Shown in pieces: positions 1 through 5,585 of a stretch of 5,589 bases of DNA. The stretch spans positions 1 through 5,589 of the forward strand of contig JAGSHJ010000209.1 of NCBI GenBank assembly GCA_023954595.1, read 5' to 3'. The stretch comes from Bacteriovoracaceae bacterium. Lineage in GTDB: Bacteria; Bdellovibrionota; Bacteriovoracia; Bacteriovoracales; Bacteriovoracaceae. Numbering within the stretch: position 1 is the first letter of the stretch; the number at the start of each line of letters is the position of its first letter. Made by a program: the position numbers and the translations under genes. Under the pieces are notes generated by a model. That model was not told where the DNA came from and made no database searches. It was given only the letters and a program-made list of their open reading frames with translations.

Positions 1-40
1 AAATTAAAAAGATTGTAGCAATAACGAATAAACACTTCAT
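1..40 (-). CDS. Start of a probable exported protein, truncated by the window edge
   Basis: Reading leftward from an ATG at 40-38, the strand gives M-K-C-L-F-V-I-A-T-I-F-L-I and then leaves the window. One lysine followed by an unbroken hydrophobic run is what the first part of a signal peptide or an N-terminal membrane anchor looks like. The start is supported by a purine-rich GGAGAG (51-46 on this strand), placing GGAG seven bases before the ATG, one of the best ribosome binding sites in the window. Only 13 codons are visible, so the function cannot be judged. The gene is divergent from the exported-protein gene at 171, and the two share the 41-170 spacer. A chance ATG in AT-rich DNA is the alternative, but the combination of Shine-Dalgarno and hydrophobic reading makes a real gene more likely. 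Confidence 0.6.
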   Translation of the reverse strand, partial: MKCLFVIATIFLI

Positions 41-45
41 TTTGA

Positions 46-51
46 CTCTCC
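46..51 (-). promoter_or_regulatory. Shine-Dalgarno of the truncated leftward gene
   Basis: GGAGAG on the minus strand, with GGAG seven bases upstream of the ATG at 40-38. This is the main evidence that the fragment at the left edge is a translated gene rather than chance sequence. Confidence 0.6.
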
Positions 52-98
52 AAATATTACTAGATTTAGCTAATTTTAAATCGGTCTCACATTAGATC

Positions 99-120
99 CT
101 AGTTAATTTAAATTAATTAG
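99..120. repeat. AT-rich near-perfect palindrome, candidate operator
   Basis: Two 11-base arms meet with no spacer between 109 and 110. The inner seven pairs (103-109 with 110-116) and the outer three (99-101 with 118-120) match perfectly; the only mismatch is G102 against T117, which would still pair as G-U in RNA. It lies about 50 bases before the rightward start codon and about 60 bases before the leftward one, a plausible place for a shared operator. The inner part is only A and T, so chance in AT-rich DNA is a real alternative. There is no T-tract, which argues against a terminator. Confidence 0.35.
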
Positions 121-170
121 CCAGGGACATCTTCCAACATTAAGAAATACTCCTAATTTCCGATAAATAA

Positions 171-1445
171 ATGATGTTTTCATGCTTTAAAAGACTCACA
201 CCATTACTTCTTCTAATTTCTAACCTGCCAGCGGCCAAGGCAGAGTGTGAGATCGCGCAGCTATTGTTCACTGAGAACAGAACAAGCTTTGAAAGCTTAA
301 AGGTTCGTACAGAGCTACTCATAAAAAGGGCCCCACTTGTCACAGACTCAAAGTTTCTATCAGAAATCGATGAGCTTTTGGCACAAGACAACCTTATCTT
401 TTCAACCGCACACAAAGAGGGACTTAGAGAGGACATACTCCACAACCCTGAATTCTCATTTAAAAATAAGTTTCAAATGAAAGGTAAATCAAATGCCACA
501 GCAAGTGCTCAAGCAAGGGCCGAAGTCGAATCATATAGATTGGGTATCTCTCTAAAAGATTATGCAGCAGTTGCTCAGGAGCAGCTGCCACTATACGGAT
601 ATCTACAATTTAAGAAAGGTATGGCCCAAAACCAAACAGGTTATCTGAAAGTAAATTACGGTGAAGACATTTGGACATTAAAGCCTGAGAAGGTAATAAA
701 CACAGCATCCTTTAGTTTAGGCGACTCTATGACTTACAAAGGGTACAACAGCGTGTTTCGTGAAAGCTCATTCAATCAAAAACCAGAAATACACATTCCG
801 ATGAATGTTACTAATGATCCCCATACCTACTTTCTTCCATTTAAAACCAATAAGAGGATATTAAAGCAGCACTACCTAAACGAAACCCTAGAGAGATCTA
901 ACAATCATAAACAGCTTCATAAAAGAAGAAATGTGGCCAAACCCTTCTATAATTTCGTGGATCCATACAACTCCACTCCCAACCCGGATGAGCTATTAAA
1001 TTATATCGAGATCCAATACTTCAAAAAAGATAAACCAATAGGGATTAAAGATATTGAGGGTCTCACTTTTACAAAAAAACCACCATCCAAAGAACTCTAC
1101 GATTATTTGATGTCTAGAGATATAGAAATTAAGGATTGGAGGATACAGTCAGAAGAACCAATTCATTATATTCCCCATGATGAGGGGGGACTTAGTGAAA
1201 AGGCCATGCAAGAGCTCATGATTGCTAAAAAATACATTCAACGCCTAAGAGACTTTCACTACCTTAGAGTTGAGTCTCATGAGCTTGAAAATATCATTGT
1301 GCGTTCGACAAAGTTTAAACATAAAGAGCAAAGACAAGAATTTCTTAAAGATTCGGGGCTTGATGAGTATACAATTAAAAAGTTACTAAAAGCGGACGTG
1401 CCACAAGACATAAACCCACTCACACAAATGAATTGGCGCTATTGA
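171..1445 (+). CDS. Exported protein of unknown function, possible ADP-ribosyltransferase-like fold
   Basis: This 424-residue protein has a signal peptide: basic CFKR at 5-8, hydrophobic LTPLLLLISNL, and a signal peptidase I type site after AKA (about residue 24). No lipobox is seen, so it should be periplasmic or secreted. Two adjacent ATGs (171, 174) are possible starts; neither has a clear Shine-Dalgarno, but only starts here keep the signal peptide intact. I do not recognise a family with confidence. The central part has, in order, a FKNKF segment (98-102), LYGYLQF (141-147), YGEDIWTLKPE (163-173), SFSLGDS (180-186), YIEIQ (278-282), DIEGLTF (294-300) and a short helix-strand LYDYLMSRDIEIKDWR (309-324). 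From memory this order resembles DUF3626 and related ADP-ribosyltransferase-like proteins, with E280 as the candidate catalytic glutamate; that is inference. The C-terminal 90 residues are charged and probably helical. The reading frame looks intact. Confidence 0.85.
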   Translation: MMFSCFKRLTPLLLLISNLPAAKAECEIAQLLFTENRTSFESLKVRTELLIKRAPLVTDSKFLSEIDELLAQDNLIFSTAHKEGLREDILHNPEFSFKNKFQMKGKSNATASAQARAEVESYRLGISLKDYAAVAQEQLPLYGYLQFKKGMAQNQTGYLKVNYGEDIWTLKPEKVINTASFSLGDSMTYKGYNSVFRESSFNQKPEIHIPMNVTNDPHTYFLPFKTNKRILKQHYLNETLERSNNHKQLHKRRNVAKPFYNFVDPYNSTPNPDELLNYIEIQYFKKDKPIGIKDIEGLTFTKKPPSKELYDYLMSRDIEIKDWRIQSEEPIHYIPHDEGGLSEKAMQELMIAKKYIQRLRDFHYLRVESHELENIIVRSTKFKHKEQRQEFLKDSGLDEYTIKKLLKADVPQDINPLTQMNWRY

Positions 1446-1449
1446 ACTA

Positions 1450-1486
1450 AATTGATTAAGATTTACCTAAACTTTTTACATCAATT
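1450..1486. repeat. Short inverted repeat in the 57-base gap before the antiporter
   Basis: AATTGAT (1450-1456) is exactly repeated in inverted form as ATCAATT (1480-1486), with 23 bases between the arms. The pair fills most of the gap between the exported-protein gene and the antiporter. It is too AT-rich and widely spaced for a normal terminator and could be a weak operator or chance. I see no strong promoter in this gap, so the antiporter may be read from upstream or from a weak local promoter. Confidence 0.2.
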
Positions 1487-1502
1487 AACCGAGTGAATTA
1501 CT

Positions 1503-3023
1503 GTGGAAGATATACTTAATAACTCATTGCTCCTTGGCTCTATCATCCTTCTGGCCAGTGTACTAATCAGCAAGTCATCAAATAAATTTGGTCTGCCCAT
1601 CCTTATACTCTTTTTGGGCATCGGTATGCTTGCCGGCAGTGAAGGCCTTGGTGGAATCAATTATGAGAACTATGAGCTCACCCACTCTGCGTCCCTAATA
1701 GCAATTTGTTTAATTATTTTCTCAGGTGGTCTTCTTACTAAAAAAGACGAAATGGCCCCTGTCCTTAAATCAGGTGTATCACTAGCTTCTTTGGGCATTG
1801 TTATCACAACCATGGCCGTTGGGGCATTTTGTTACTTTGTTTTAAAAACCCCTGTATTTGAGTCCCTTCTAATTGGTTCAATTCTGTCATCCACTGATGC
1901 TGCGGCTGTATTTACGGCCTTGCGAGATAAAAACGCCCAAGTATCCAAAAACGTTAAGTCCCTACTGGAATTAGAGTCCGGAAGTAACGACCCTATGGCC
2001 TATTTATTGGTGACAATATTCTTGGGACTTCACCAAGCAAAGCTCTCTTTAGACTCTGAAGTGGCATTGATGGTCATTCTCAACCCATTGATTGGTTTAA
2101 TCTTGGGATACGTACTTTATAGAGCATTCAAATTTGTAAATGATAAGATCGAATTAGATTTTCAAGGCCTGTATCCGGCCTTAATGTTTGGTTTTGTCTT
2201 TTTAACTTATTCAGTAACAACAAGACTTGAAGGAAATGGTTTCTTGGCCGTCTATTTATTTGCCATTCAAGTTGGAAACTCAAAAATAGTACATAAGAGT
2301 GCCCTTGTAACCTTCTTTGACGGAGTATCTTGGCTTGCTCAGATTGGACTATTTATCCTACTAGGTCTCCTTGTATTCCCTTCTAGGCTTATGGAAGTTG
2401 CACCAATAGGTATGTTGCTTGCCTTATTTCTAGTACTAATTGCAAGGCCATTGAGCGTCTTTATATCATTGGCCTTTTCAAAGCTTAACACTAAAAGTAA
2501 GTTGTTTGTTTCCTGGGCAGGACTGAAGGGTGCAACTCCAATTGTATTTGCGGCCTTCGTTTCCACTGAGATTGGAACCAACGCCAATCTTATCTTTGAT
2601 ATGGTGTTTTTCTCAGTGCTGATCTCTGCCCTCTTACAAGGAACAACTCTAAAGCCAGTTGCCAAGAAGCTAGGACTTCTCTTTGAGTCTGTATATGACC
2701 CCGACTTTCCAGTAGATCTTGAAACAATTGAGAAGACTAGAAATGGTATTAAAGAACTAAGAGTTCATGAAGGAGACTATGCAGTAGGAAGTAGAATTGT
2801 TGATATTCGACTTCCAAAGGGAGCACTCATACTTTTTATTAAACGTGGTGGCGGTTTTGTAATTCCAAACGGGTCCACAACCTTTGAAGTGAATGACAAG
2901 GTCCTACTTGTTACTCCACAAAAAGATGAAATCCAACATGCTGAGAACTGCTTTAAAGGAATCTATAAGGACGACACTCCAGAAGAGGTACACAGTCCAA
3001 ATCCTACAGAAAGTGCTATTTAG
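1503..3023 (+). CDS. nhaP2: Monovalent cation (probably K+)/proton antiporter, CPA1/NhaP2 type with RCK_C domain
   Basis: An inner-membrane antiporter exchanging cytoplasmic K+ (or Na+) for protons, used in pH and cation homeostasis. Residues 1-390 form a multi-helix Na+/H+ exchanger domain with the CPA1 landmarks: LPILILFLGIGMLAG (31-45), SSTDAAAVFTAL (129-140) with T131-D132, ESGSNDPMA (158-166) with the transport pair N162-D163, a LEGNGFLAVYLFAIQVGN segment (242-259) and WAGLKGATPI (338-347). Residues about 413-475 match a regulatory RCK_C (TrkA-C) domain. At 506 residues it is shorter than E. coli NhaP2/CvrA (about 578), which has a further C-terminal domain absent here. The start is GTG: an in-frame stop at 1494-1496 excludes an earlier start, and the next ATG (codon 42) would remove the first membrane helix. 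The ribosome site is weak (GAG at 1491). The conserved GLRG arginine is lysine (K342). The symbol is a family-level label; ion preference is not shown by the sequence. Confidence 0.93.
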   Translation: MEDILNNSLLLGSIILLASVLISKSSNKFGLPILILFLGIGMLAGSEGLGGINYENYELTHSASLIAICLIIFSGGLLTKKDEMAPVLKSGVSLASLGIVITTMAVGAFCYFVLKTPVFESLLIGSILSSTDAAAVFTALRDKNAQVSKNVKSLLELESGSNDPMAYLLVTIFLGLHQAKLSLDSEVALMVILNPLIGLILGYVLYRAFKFVNDKIELDFQGLYPALMFGFVFLTYSVTTRLEGNGFLAVYLFAIQVGNSKIVHKSALVTFFDGVSWLAQIGLFILLGLLVFPSRLMEVAPIGMLLALFLVLIARPLSVFISLAFSKLNTKSKLFVSWAGLKGATPIVFAAFVSTEIGTNANLIFDMVFFSVLISALLQGTTLKPVAKKLGLLFESVYDPDFPVDLETIEKTRNGIKELRVHEGDYAVGSRIVDIRLPKGALILFIKRGGGFVIPNGSTTFEVNDKVLLVTPQKDEIQHAENCFKGIYKDDTPEEVHSPNPTESAI

Positions 3024-3025
3024 TC

Positions 3026-3043
3026 TCTACCTGTAGAGGTAGA
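3026..3043. terminator. Hairpin at the convergent gene junction, possible weak bidirectional terminator
   Basis: CTACCT (3027-3032) pairs perfectly with AGGTAG (3037-3042) around a four-base loop, and T3026-A3043 adds a seventh pair. It starts three bases after the antiporter stop (TAG, 3021-3023) and contains the stop codon of the opposing gene (3027-3029). Neither strand has a proper T-tract after the stem, so classic intrinsic termination is doubtful. Its place between two converging genes is the main argument that it matters. Confidence 0.35.
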
Positions 3044-3620
3044 CAAATTTATGGTAATAATTATCGATAAAATCTTTGCACTGTTTTTTAGCTTTAGGTC
3101 CGTATTCTACAGGTCGTGTTCTCGCTAGCTTTTTATAGTCTTCACAAAGAAAATAAACCTCAACGACTCCTCGACCTACGGCGAGGACAAGCTGTCTTCC
3201 GCCTTCGATTTTCAACTTATCTCGACCGGCCATTCCGCAGTATTTTTCATGGTCAAAATCATATGTTGTAAATGGTACATGAGACTTTACTCTGTATTTA
3301 ATATCGATTTTTGGGATTCCGCCATAGTTGGTCATTGGAAAAATACAAAGCTCTTCTTCTTTATTTTGAAACTCAAGAAATTGAGTGCCATCTTCAGCCC
3401 CTTCTCTGCACGTTTCTACTTCAAAGAGATCATCTCCGTCCCAATCATATTTATCAAAGTCCGAAATTTTCACACATGATCTATTGGCCATTTTTTCAGC
3501 AAATCCCTCTATGAATGTGGGTGAAAAAAAATCAAATTCTTCATTTTCTTTTTGCTGACAATCGCCGGTGGCAAAAGTATTGGAAATCAGAATTAAAGAA
3601 AGACTAAAAAAAAGCTTCAT
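3027..3620 (-). CDS. Small cysteine-rich acidic exported protein, unknown function
   Basis: This 197-residue protein begins MKLFFSLSLILISNTFA, a short typical signal peptide with probable cleavage near residue 17. I chose the ATG at 3620-3618 because GAAGG lies eight bases upstream (3633-3629) and the signal peptide then sits at the N-terminus; a longer reading from 3665 would put 15 polar residues in front of it. The mature part has seven cysteines (21, 49, 71, 92, 128, 159, 181), an odd number that suggests disulfides in an oxidising compartment with one unpaired, or a dimer. An acidic stretch, DFDKYDWDGDDLFE (54-67), looks like a calcium-binding loop but does not fit a standard EF-hand well. 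No lipobox and no family that I recognise. It converges on the antiporter with a 3-base gap and lies downstream of the kinase/regulator pair in the same direction, separated by 95 bases, so co-transcription is possible but unproven. Confidence 0.85.
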   Translation of the reverse strand: MKLFFSLSLILISNTFATGDCQQKENEEFDFFSPTFIEGFAEKMANRSCVKISDFDKYDWDGDDLFEVETCREGAEDGTQFLEFQNKEEELCIFPMTNYGGIPKIDIKYRVKSHVPFTTYDFDHEKYCGMAGRDKLKIEGGRQLVLAVGRGVVEVYFLCEDYKKLARTRPVEYGPKAKKQCKDFIDNYYHKFVYLYR

Positions 3621-3628
3621 CAAGTTAA

Positions 3629-3633
3629 CCTTC
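3629..3633 (-). promoter_or_regulatory. Ribosome binding site deciding the start of the cysteine-rich protein
   Basis: GAAGG on the minus strand, eight bases before the ATG at 3620-3618. It supports the shorter start, which also places the signal peptide at the extreme N-terminus. Confidence 0.65.
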
Positions 3634-3686
3634 GTTTCATTTTCTAACCCATCGGGACTGAGCAATAAAACATTAAATTTCAGAAG

Positions 3687-3720
3687 CTTAAGGATTTTTA
3701 AGGGACAATTTTTCCTTAAA
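3687..3720. repeat. Competing inverted repeats at the end of the response regulator gene
   Basis: TTTAAGG (3697-3703) and CCTTAAA (3714-3720) form a perfect seven-base inverted repeat around a ten-base loop; the right arm includes the regulator stop codon (3718-3716). CTTAA (3687-3691) and TTAAG (3698-3702) form a second, overlapping five-base repeat, so the two hairpins cannot form together. Stems are AT-rich and the leftward transcript has only a run of A after the stem, not T. It could be a weak terminator, an mRNA 3'-end structure, or a chance effect of AT-rich DNA. Confidence 0.3.
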
Positions 3721-4117
3721 TAGTTAGATTCTCAGGACCTCTACCTATGCTTTCATACACCTCATCAAGCAGGTTTTTCAGCCGTATTGGTTTATATAGA
3801 GTTTTAATATTTAATTTGAATTGATAAGAGGTTTCTTGTTTACTCAGAGCAGTTGTTATAATTATCGGAACTCTTGCAAATAGTGGATTATTCAAGTCTT
3901 GAATCTTGGACAAAAATTCCTGACCACTCATGACAGGCATCATTAAATCTACAAGGATACAGTCTGGTAATTCATGTTGATCCTTACTAGATAATTTCTC
4001 AAATGCCTCTTTGCCATTAGATGCAGACTCAACAGTAAATCCTTTCAGTTTAAAGAGCTTAGTGTATGCTGCACGTATATCTTCATCATCTTCCACAATA
4101 AAGATTTTTTCATTCAT
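3716..4117 (-). CDS. Single-domain response regulator (CheY-like receiver)
   Basis: A 133-residue cytoplasmic protein made of one receiver domain. All key residues are present: the acidic metal-binding pair E9-D10 with D11 beside it, the phospho-acceptor D57 in ILVDLMMP, the signalling threonine T89 in IIITTA, and the conserved K109 in YKP, with an aromatic Y108 just before it. The domain fills residues 3-125 and only about eight residues follow, so there is no DNA-binding or enzymatic output domain. It must therefore act by protein contact, like CheY, or pass phosphate to another protein, like Spo0F. Its ATG lies one base after the stop of the histidine kinase gene, with AGGAAG (4127-4122) inside the last kinase codons as ribosome site, so the two are very probably one operon with coupled translation and this is the likely phosphorylation target of that kinase. 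Confidence 0.95.
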   Translation of the reverse strand: MNEKIFIVEDDEDIRAAYTKLFKLKGFTVESASNGKEAFEKLSSKDQHELPDCILVDLMMPVMSGQEFLSKIQDLNNPLFARVPIIITTALSKQETSYQFKLNIKTLYKPIRLKNLLDEVYESIGRGPENLTI

Positions 4118-4118
4118 A

Positions 4119-5585
4119 TTACTTCCTAGTTTTTAAAGGTACCTCTACACAAAACTCTGAACCTTCTCCGAGCTTACTCGTGACATGTATCTTGCCTCCA
4201 TGAGCTTCGACAATCTGGTTTACGATGTACAATCCAAGCCCCAGTCCACTGACTTCATTTTTATTAATTGCCCTTTCAAATCGTTTAAAAATAAGCTCTA
4301 GCTTATCCTTTTCAATACCAATTCCATGATCTTTAACTTTAATATAAAATCCATCCTCTGAGGCACCTGCATTGATTGCAATATCACCGCCTCTTCCATA
4401 CTTTTGAGCATTAGTTAGTAAGTTGGTTACAACCTGCTGCATCCTTCCCACATCAATATTCACTAGAATATCTTCATGGACATCGACTTTAATTGCCCCT
4501 TCGATACTTTTCGTAAACTTATGCCCAAGGCTTCTTAAAACACTATTTATAAGTGAGGACAATTTCACTTGGGTTTTAACTAGCGCTAATTTTCCGGATC
4601 TAATTCGAGCAATGTCCATCATGTCATCGACAAGCTGTACCATTCTAGAAACATGAGTATTAACTTGTTCAAGATACTCTTTCACTGTGTCCAGGTCTTT
4701 AGCACCCTCCAAATCGATTTGCATCATTTCCGTCTCAAGTGATAGAACGGTCAATGGTGTTTTTAGTTCGTGGGATGCAATGGATAAAAACTCATCTCTC
4801 ACGGCCAATGCATCTTTGAGTTTTCTCTGAGTTTCCTTAACTTCTGTGATGTCTACTACAGACGTTACGACAGCTACAACTTTTTGATTATCACCTCTAA
4901 CTGGAGATGAGCTTATTATTAAATCCCTTTTCCCTTTCTTAGGATTTATGAGAAATAACTCTTCGTTATGGATTTTGATCCCTTCGCGCATACTTCTAAC
5001 AGATGGATATTGATCTGGTGGCATTATTCTTCCATCTAAATACCTAACTCCATAATCATAACCTTCTATACTTACTCGTGTATGAATGGGTACACCTGCT
5101 ATATCCTCAATCTCTTTATTATTGAATAAGGCCTTGCCACTGGGGGCCTCAGAAATGGATAGCCCTACAGGAACAATCTCAATGACCGACTCAAGAAAGT
5201 CTTTTGCTTTTTTTATCTCTTTAGACATTTCAATTTGTTTTGTTTGAGCTTCTAGAAGTTTTTCATGAGTTTGCTTCTCTCTACGTAACTCAGAGAGTTC
5301 TTTTGAAAAACGTTGCCCAAAATCACATCTTCCGGCCTCAGGGTCTTCAAGAAGTCCCTTTGACAGCTCTTCATGATTTTTTAAAAGAGCATTCATATCT
5401 TCATCATGATCAAGCTCAGGATGAGTCAAAGTCCAAAAGTGGGCCGTTCGAATAAATGCTAAGTACCCCATTAAAAAATCAAAGTTTCTTGGCCCTAGTG
5501 CTTTTTTTAAAGCAAGCCTAAATTGCGAGGACGCTTCCGGTGATAAGAAAACTTCCGAAGCACATCCAAAAATGGCAGTCTCCAT
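4119..5585 (-). CDS. Soluble PAS-domain sensor histidine kinase
   Basis: A cytoplasmic hybrid-free histidine kinase of 488 residues with no membrane segment. Order: an N-terminal helical region (1-92) with several histidines and acidic residues; a charged coiled coil (about 93-130); a PAS domain (about 127-248) ending in VVDITEVKETQRKL; a HisKA dimerisation domain with the phospho-accepting H272 in SHELKTPL; and an HATPase_c domain with the N box around N392, G1 box DHGIGI (419-424), F box FKRFER (433-438) and G2 box GLGLGL (447-452). All catalytic motifs are intact, so it should autophosphorylate at H272 and pass phosphate to the receiver protein encoded one base downstream. The input is probably cytoplasmic, sensed by the PAS or N-terminal region; no ligand can be read from the sequence. 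The ATG is four bases from the window edge and the codon before it is open (GAA), so the true start may lie outside. Confidence 0.93.
   Translation of the reverse strand: METAIFGCASEVFLSPEASSQFRLALKKALGPRNFDFLMGYLAFIRTAHFWTLTHPELDHDEDMNALLKNHEELSKGLLEDPEAGRCDFGQRFSKELSELRREKQTHEKLLEAQTKQIEMSKEIKKAKDFLESVIEIVPVGLSISEAPSGKALFNNKEIEDIAGVPIHTRVSIEGYDYGVRYLDGRIMPPDQYPSVRSMREGIKIHNEELFLINPKKGKRDLIISSSPVRGDNQKVVAVVTSVVDITEVKETQRKLKDALAVRDEFLSIASHELKTPLTVLSLETEMMQIDLEGAKDLDTVKEYLEQVNTHVSRMVQLVDDMMDIARIRSGKLALVKTQVKLSSLINSVLRSLGHKFTKSIEGAIKVDVHEDILVNIDVGRMQQVVTNLLTNAQKYGRGGDIAINAGASEDGFYIKVKDHGIGIEKDKLELIFKRFERAINKNEVSGLGLGLYIVNQIVEAHGGKIHVTSKLGEGSEFCVEVPLKTRK
4122..4127 (-). promoter_or_regulatory. 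Ribosome binding site of the response regulator, inside the kinase gene
   Basis: AGGAAG on the minus strand encodes the final Arg-Lys of the kinase and at the same time serves as a Shine-Dalgarno, with AGGA six bases before the regulator ATG. Such an arrangement usually couples translation of the second gene to the first and keeps kinase and regulator in a fixed ratio. Confidence 0.7.

Larger units (their letters stand above)
41..170. other. Divergent intergenic spacer
   Basis: This 130-base AT-rich spacer separates two divergent genes for probable exported proteins, so it should hold both promoters. I could not pick convincing -35/-10 pairs on either strand: several TAATTT- or TAATAT-like hexamers exist, but none has a good partner at 16-18 bases or a sensible distance to the start codon. 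The one clear structural element is the near-palindrome at 99-120, described separately. Confidence 0.6.

Noticed and set aside
42..70. TTGACT at 42-47 as a -35 box for the rightward gene
   Set aside because: No acceptable -10 lies 16-18 bases downstream, and the hexamer overlaps the ribosome site of the leftward truncated gene, which explains the sequence better.
140..445. 101-residue reading frame on the minus strand
   Set aside because: It lies opposite the start of the exported-protein gene, has no ribosome site and its serine-rich composition looks like an antisense shadow.
2339..2665. 108-residue reading frame on the minus strand inside the antiporter gene
   Set aside because: The antiporter frame has strong family motifs across this stretch, and the opposite frame has no recognisable features.
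3420..3461. EF-hand or dockerin calcium site in the aspartate-rich loop of the cysteine-rich protein
   Set aside because: The aspartate spacing does not fit the twelve-residue EF-hand loop cleanly, and there is no flanking helix pattern, so only a possible acidic metal loop is noted.
3249..3514. Two short rightward frames opposite the cysteine-rich protein
   Set aside because: The minus-strand gene has a signal peptide and a ribosome site; these frames have neither and overlap each other.
3649..3675. Sigma-28-like promoter on the minus strand (TAAT, 15 bases, CCCGATGG) before the cysteine-rich protein gene
   Set aside because: Spacing is right, but only three of four and about five of eight bases fit the TAAA/GCCGATAA consensus, which is too weak to call without other examples from the genome.
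4423..5455. Rightward frames of 71-77 residues opposite the histidine kinase
   Set aside because: The kinase frame carries all catalytic motifs over this stretch; the opposite frames are shadows without start signals.
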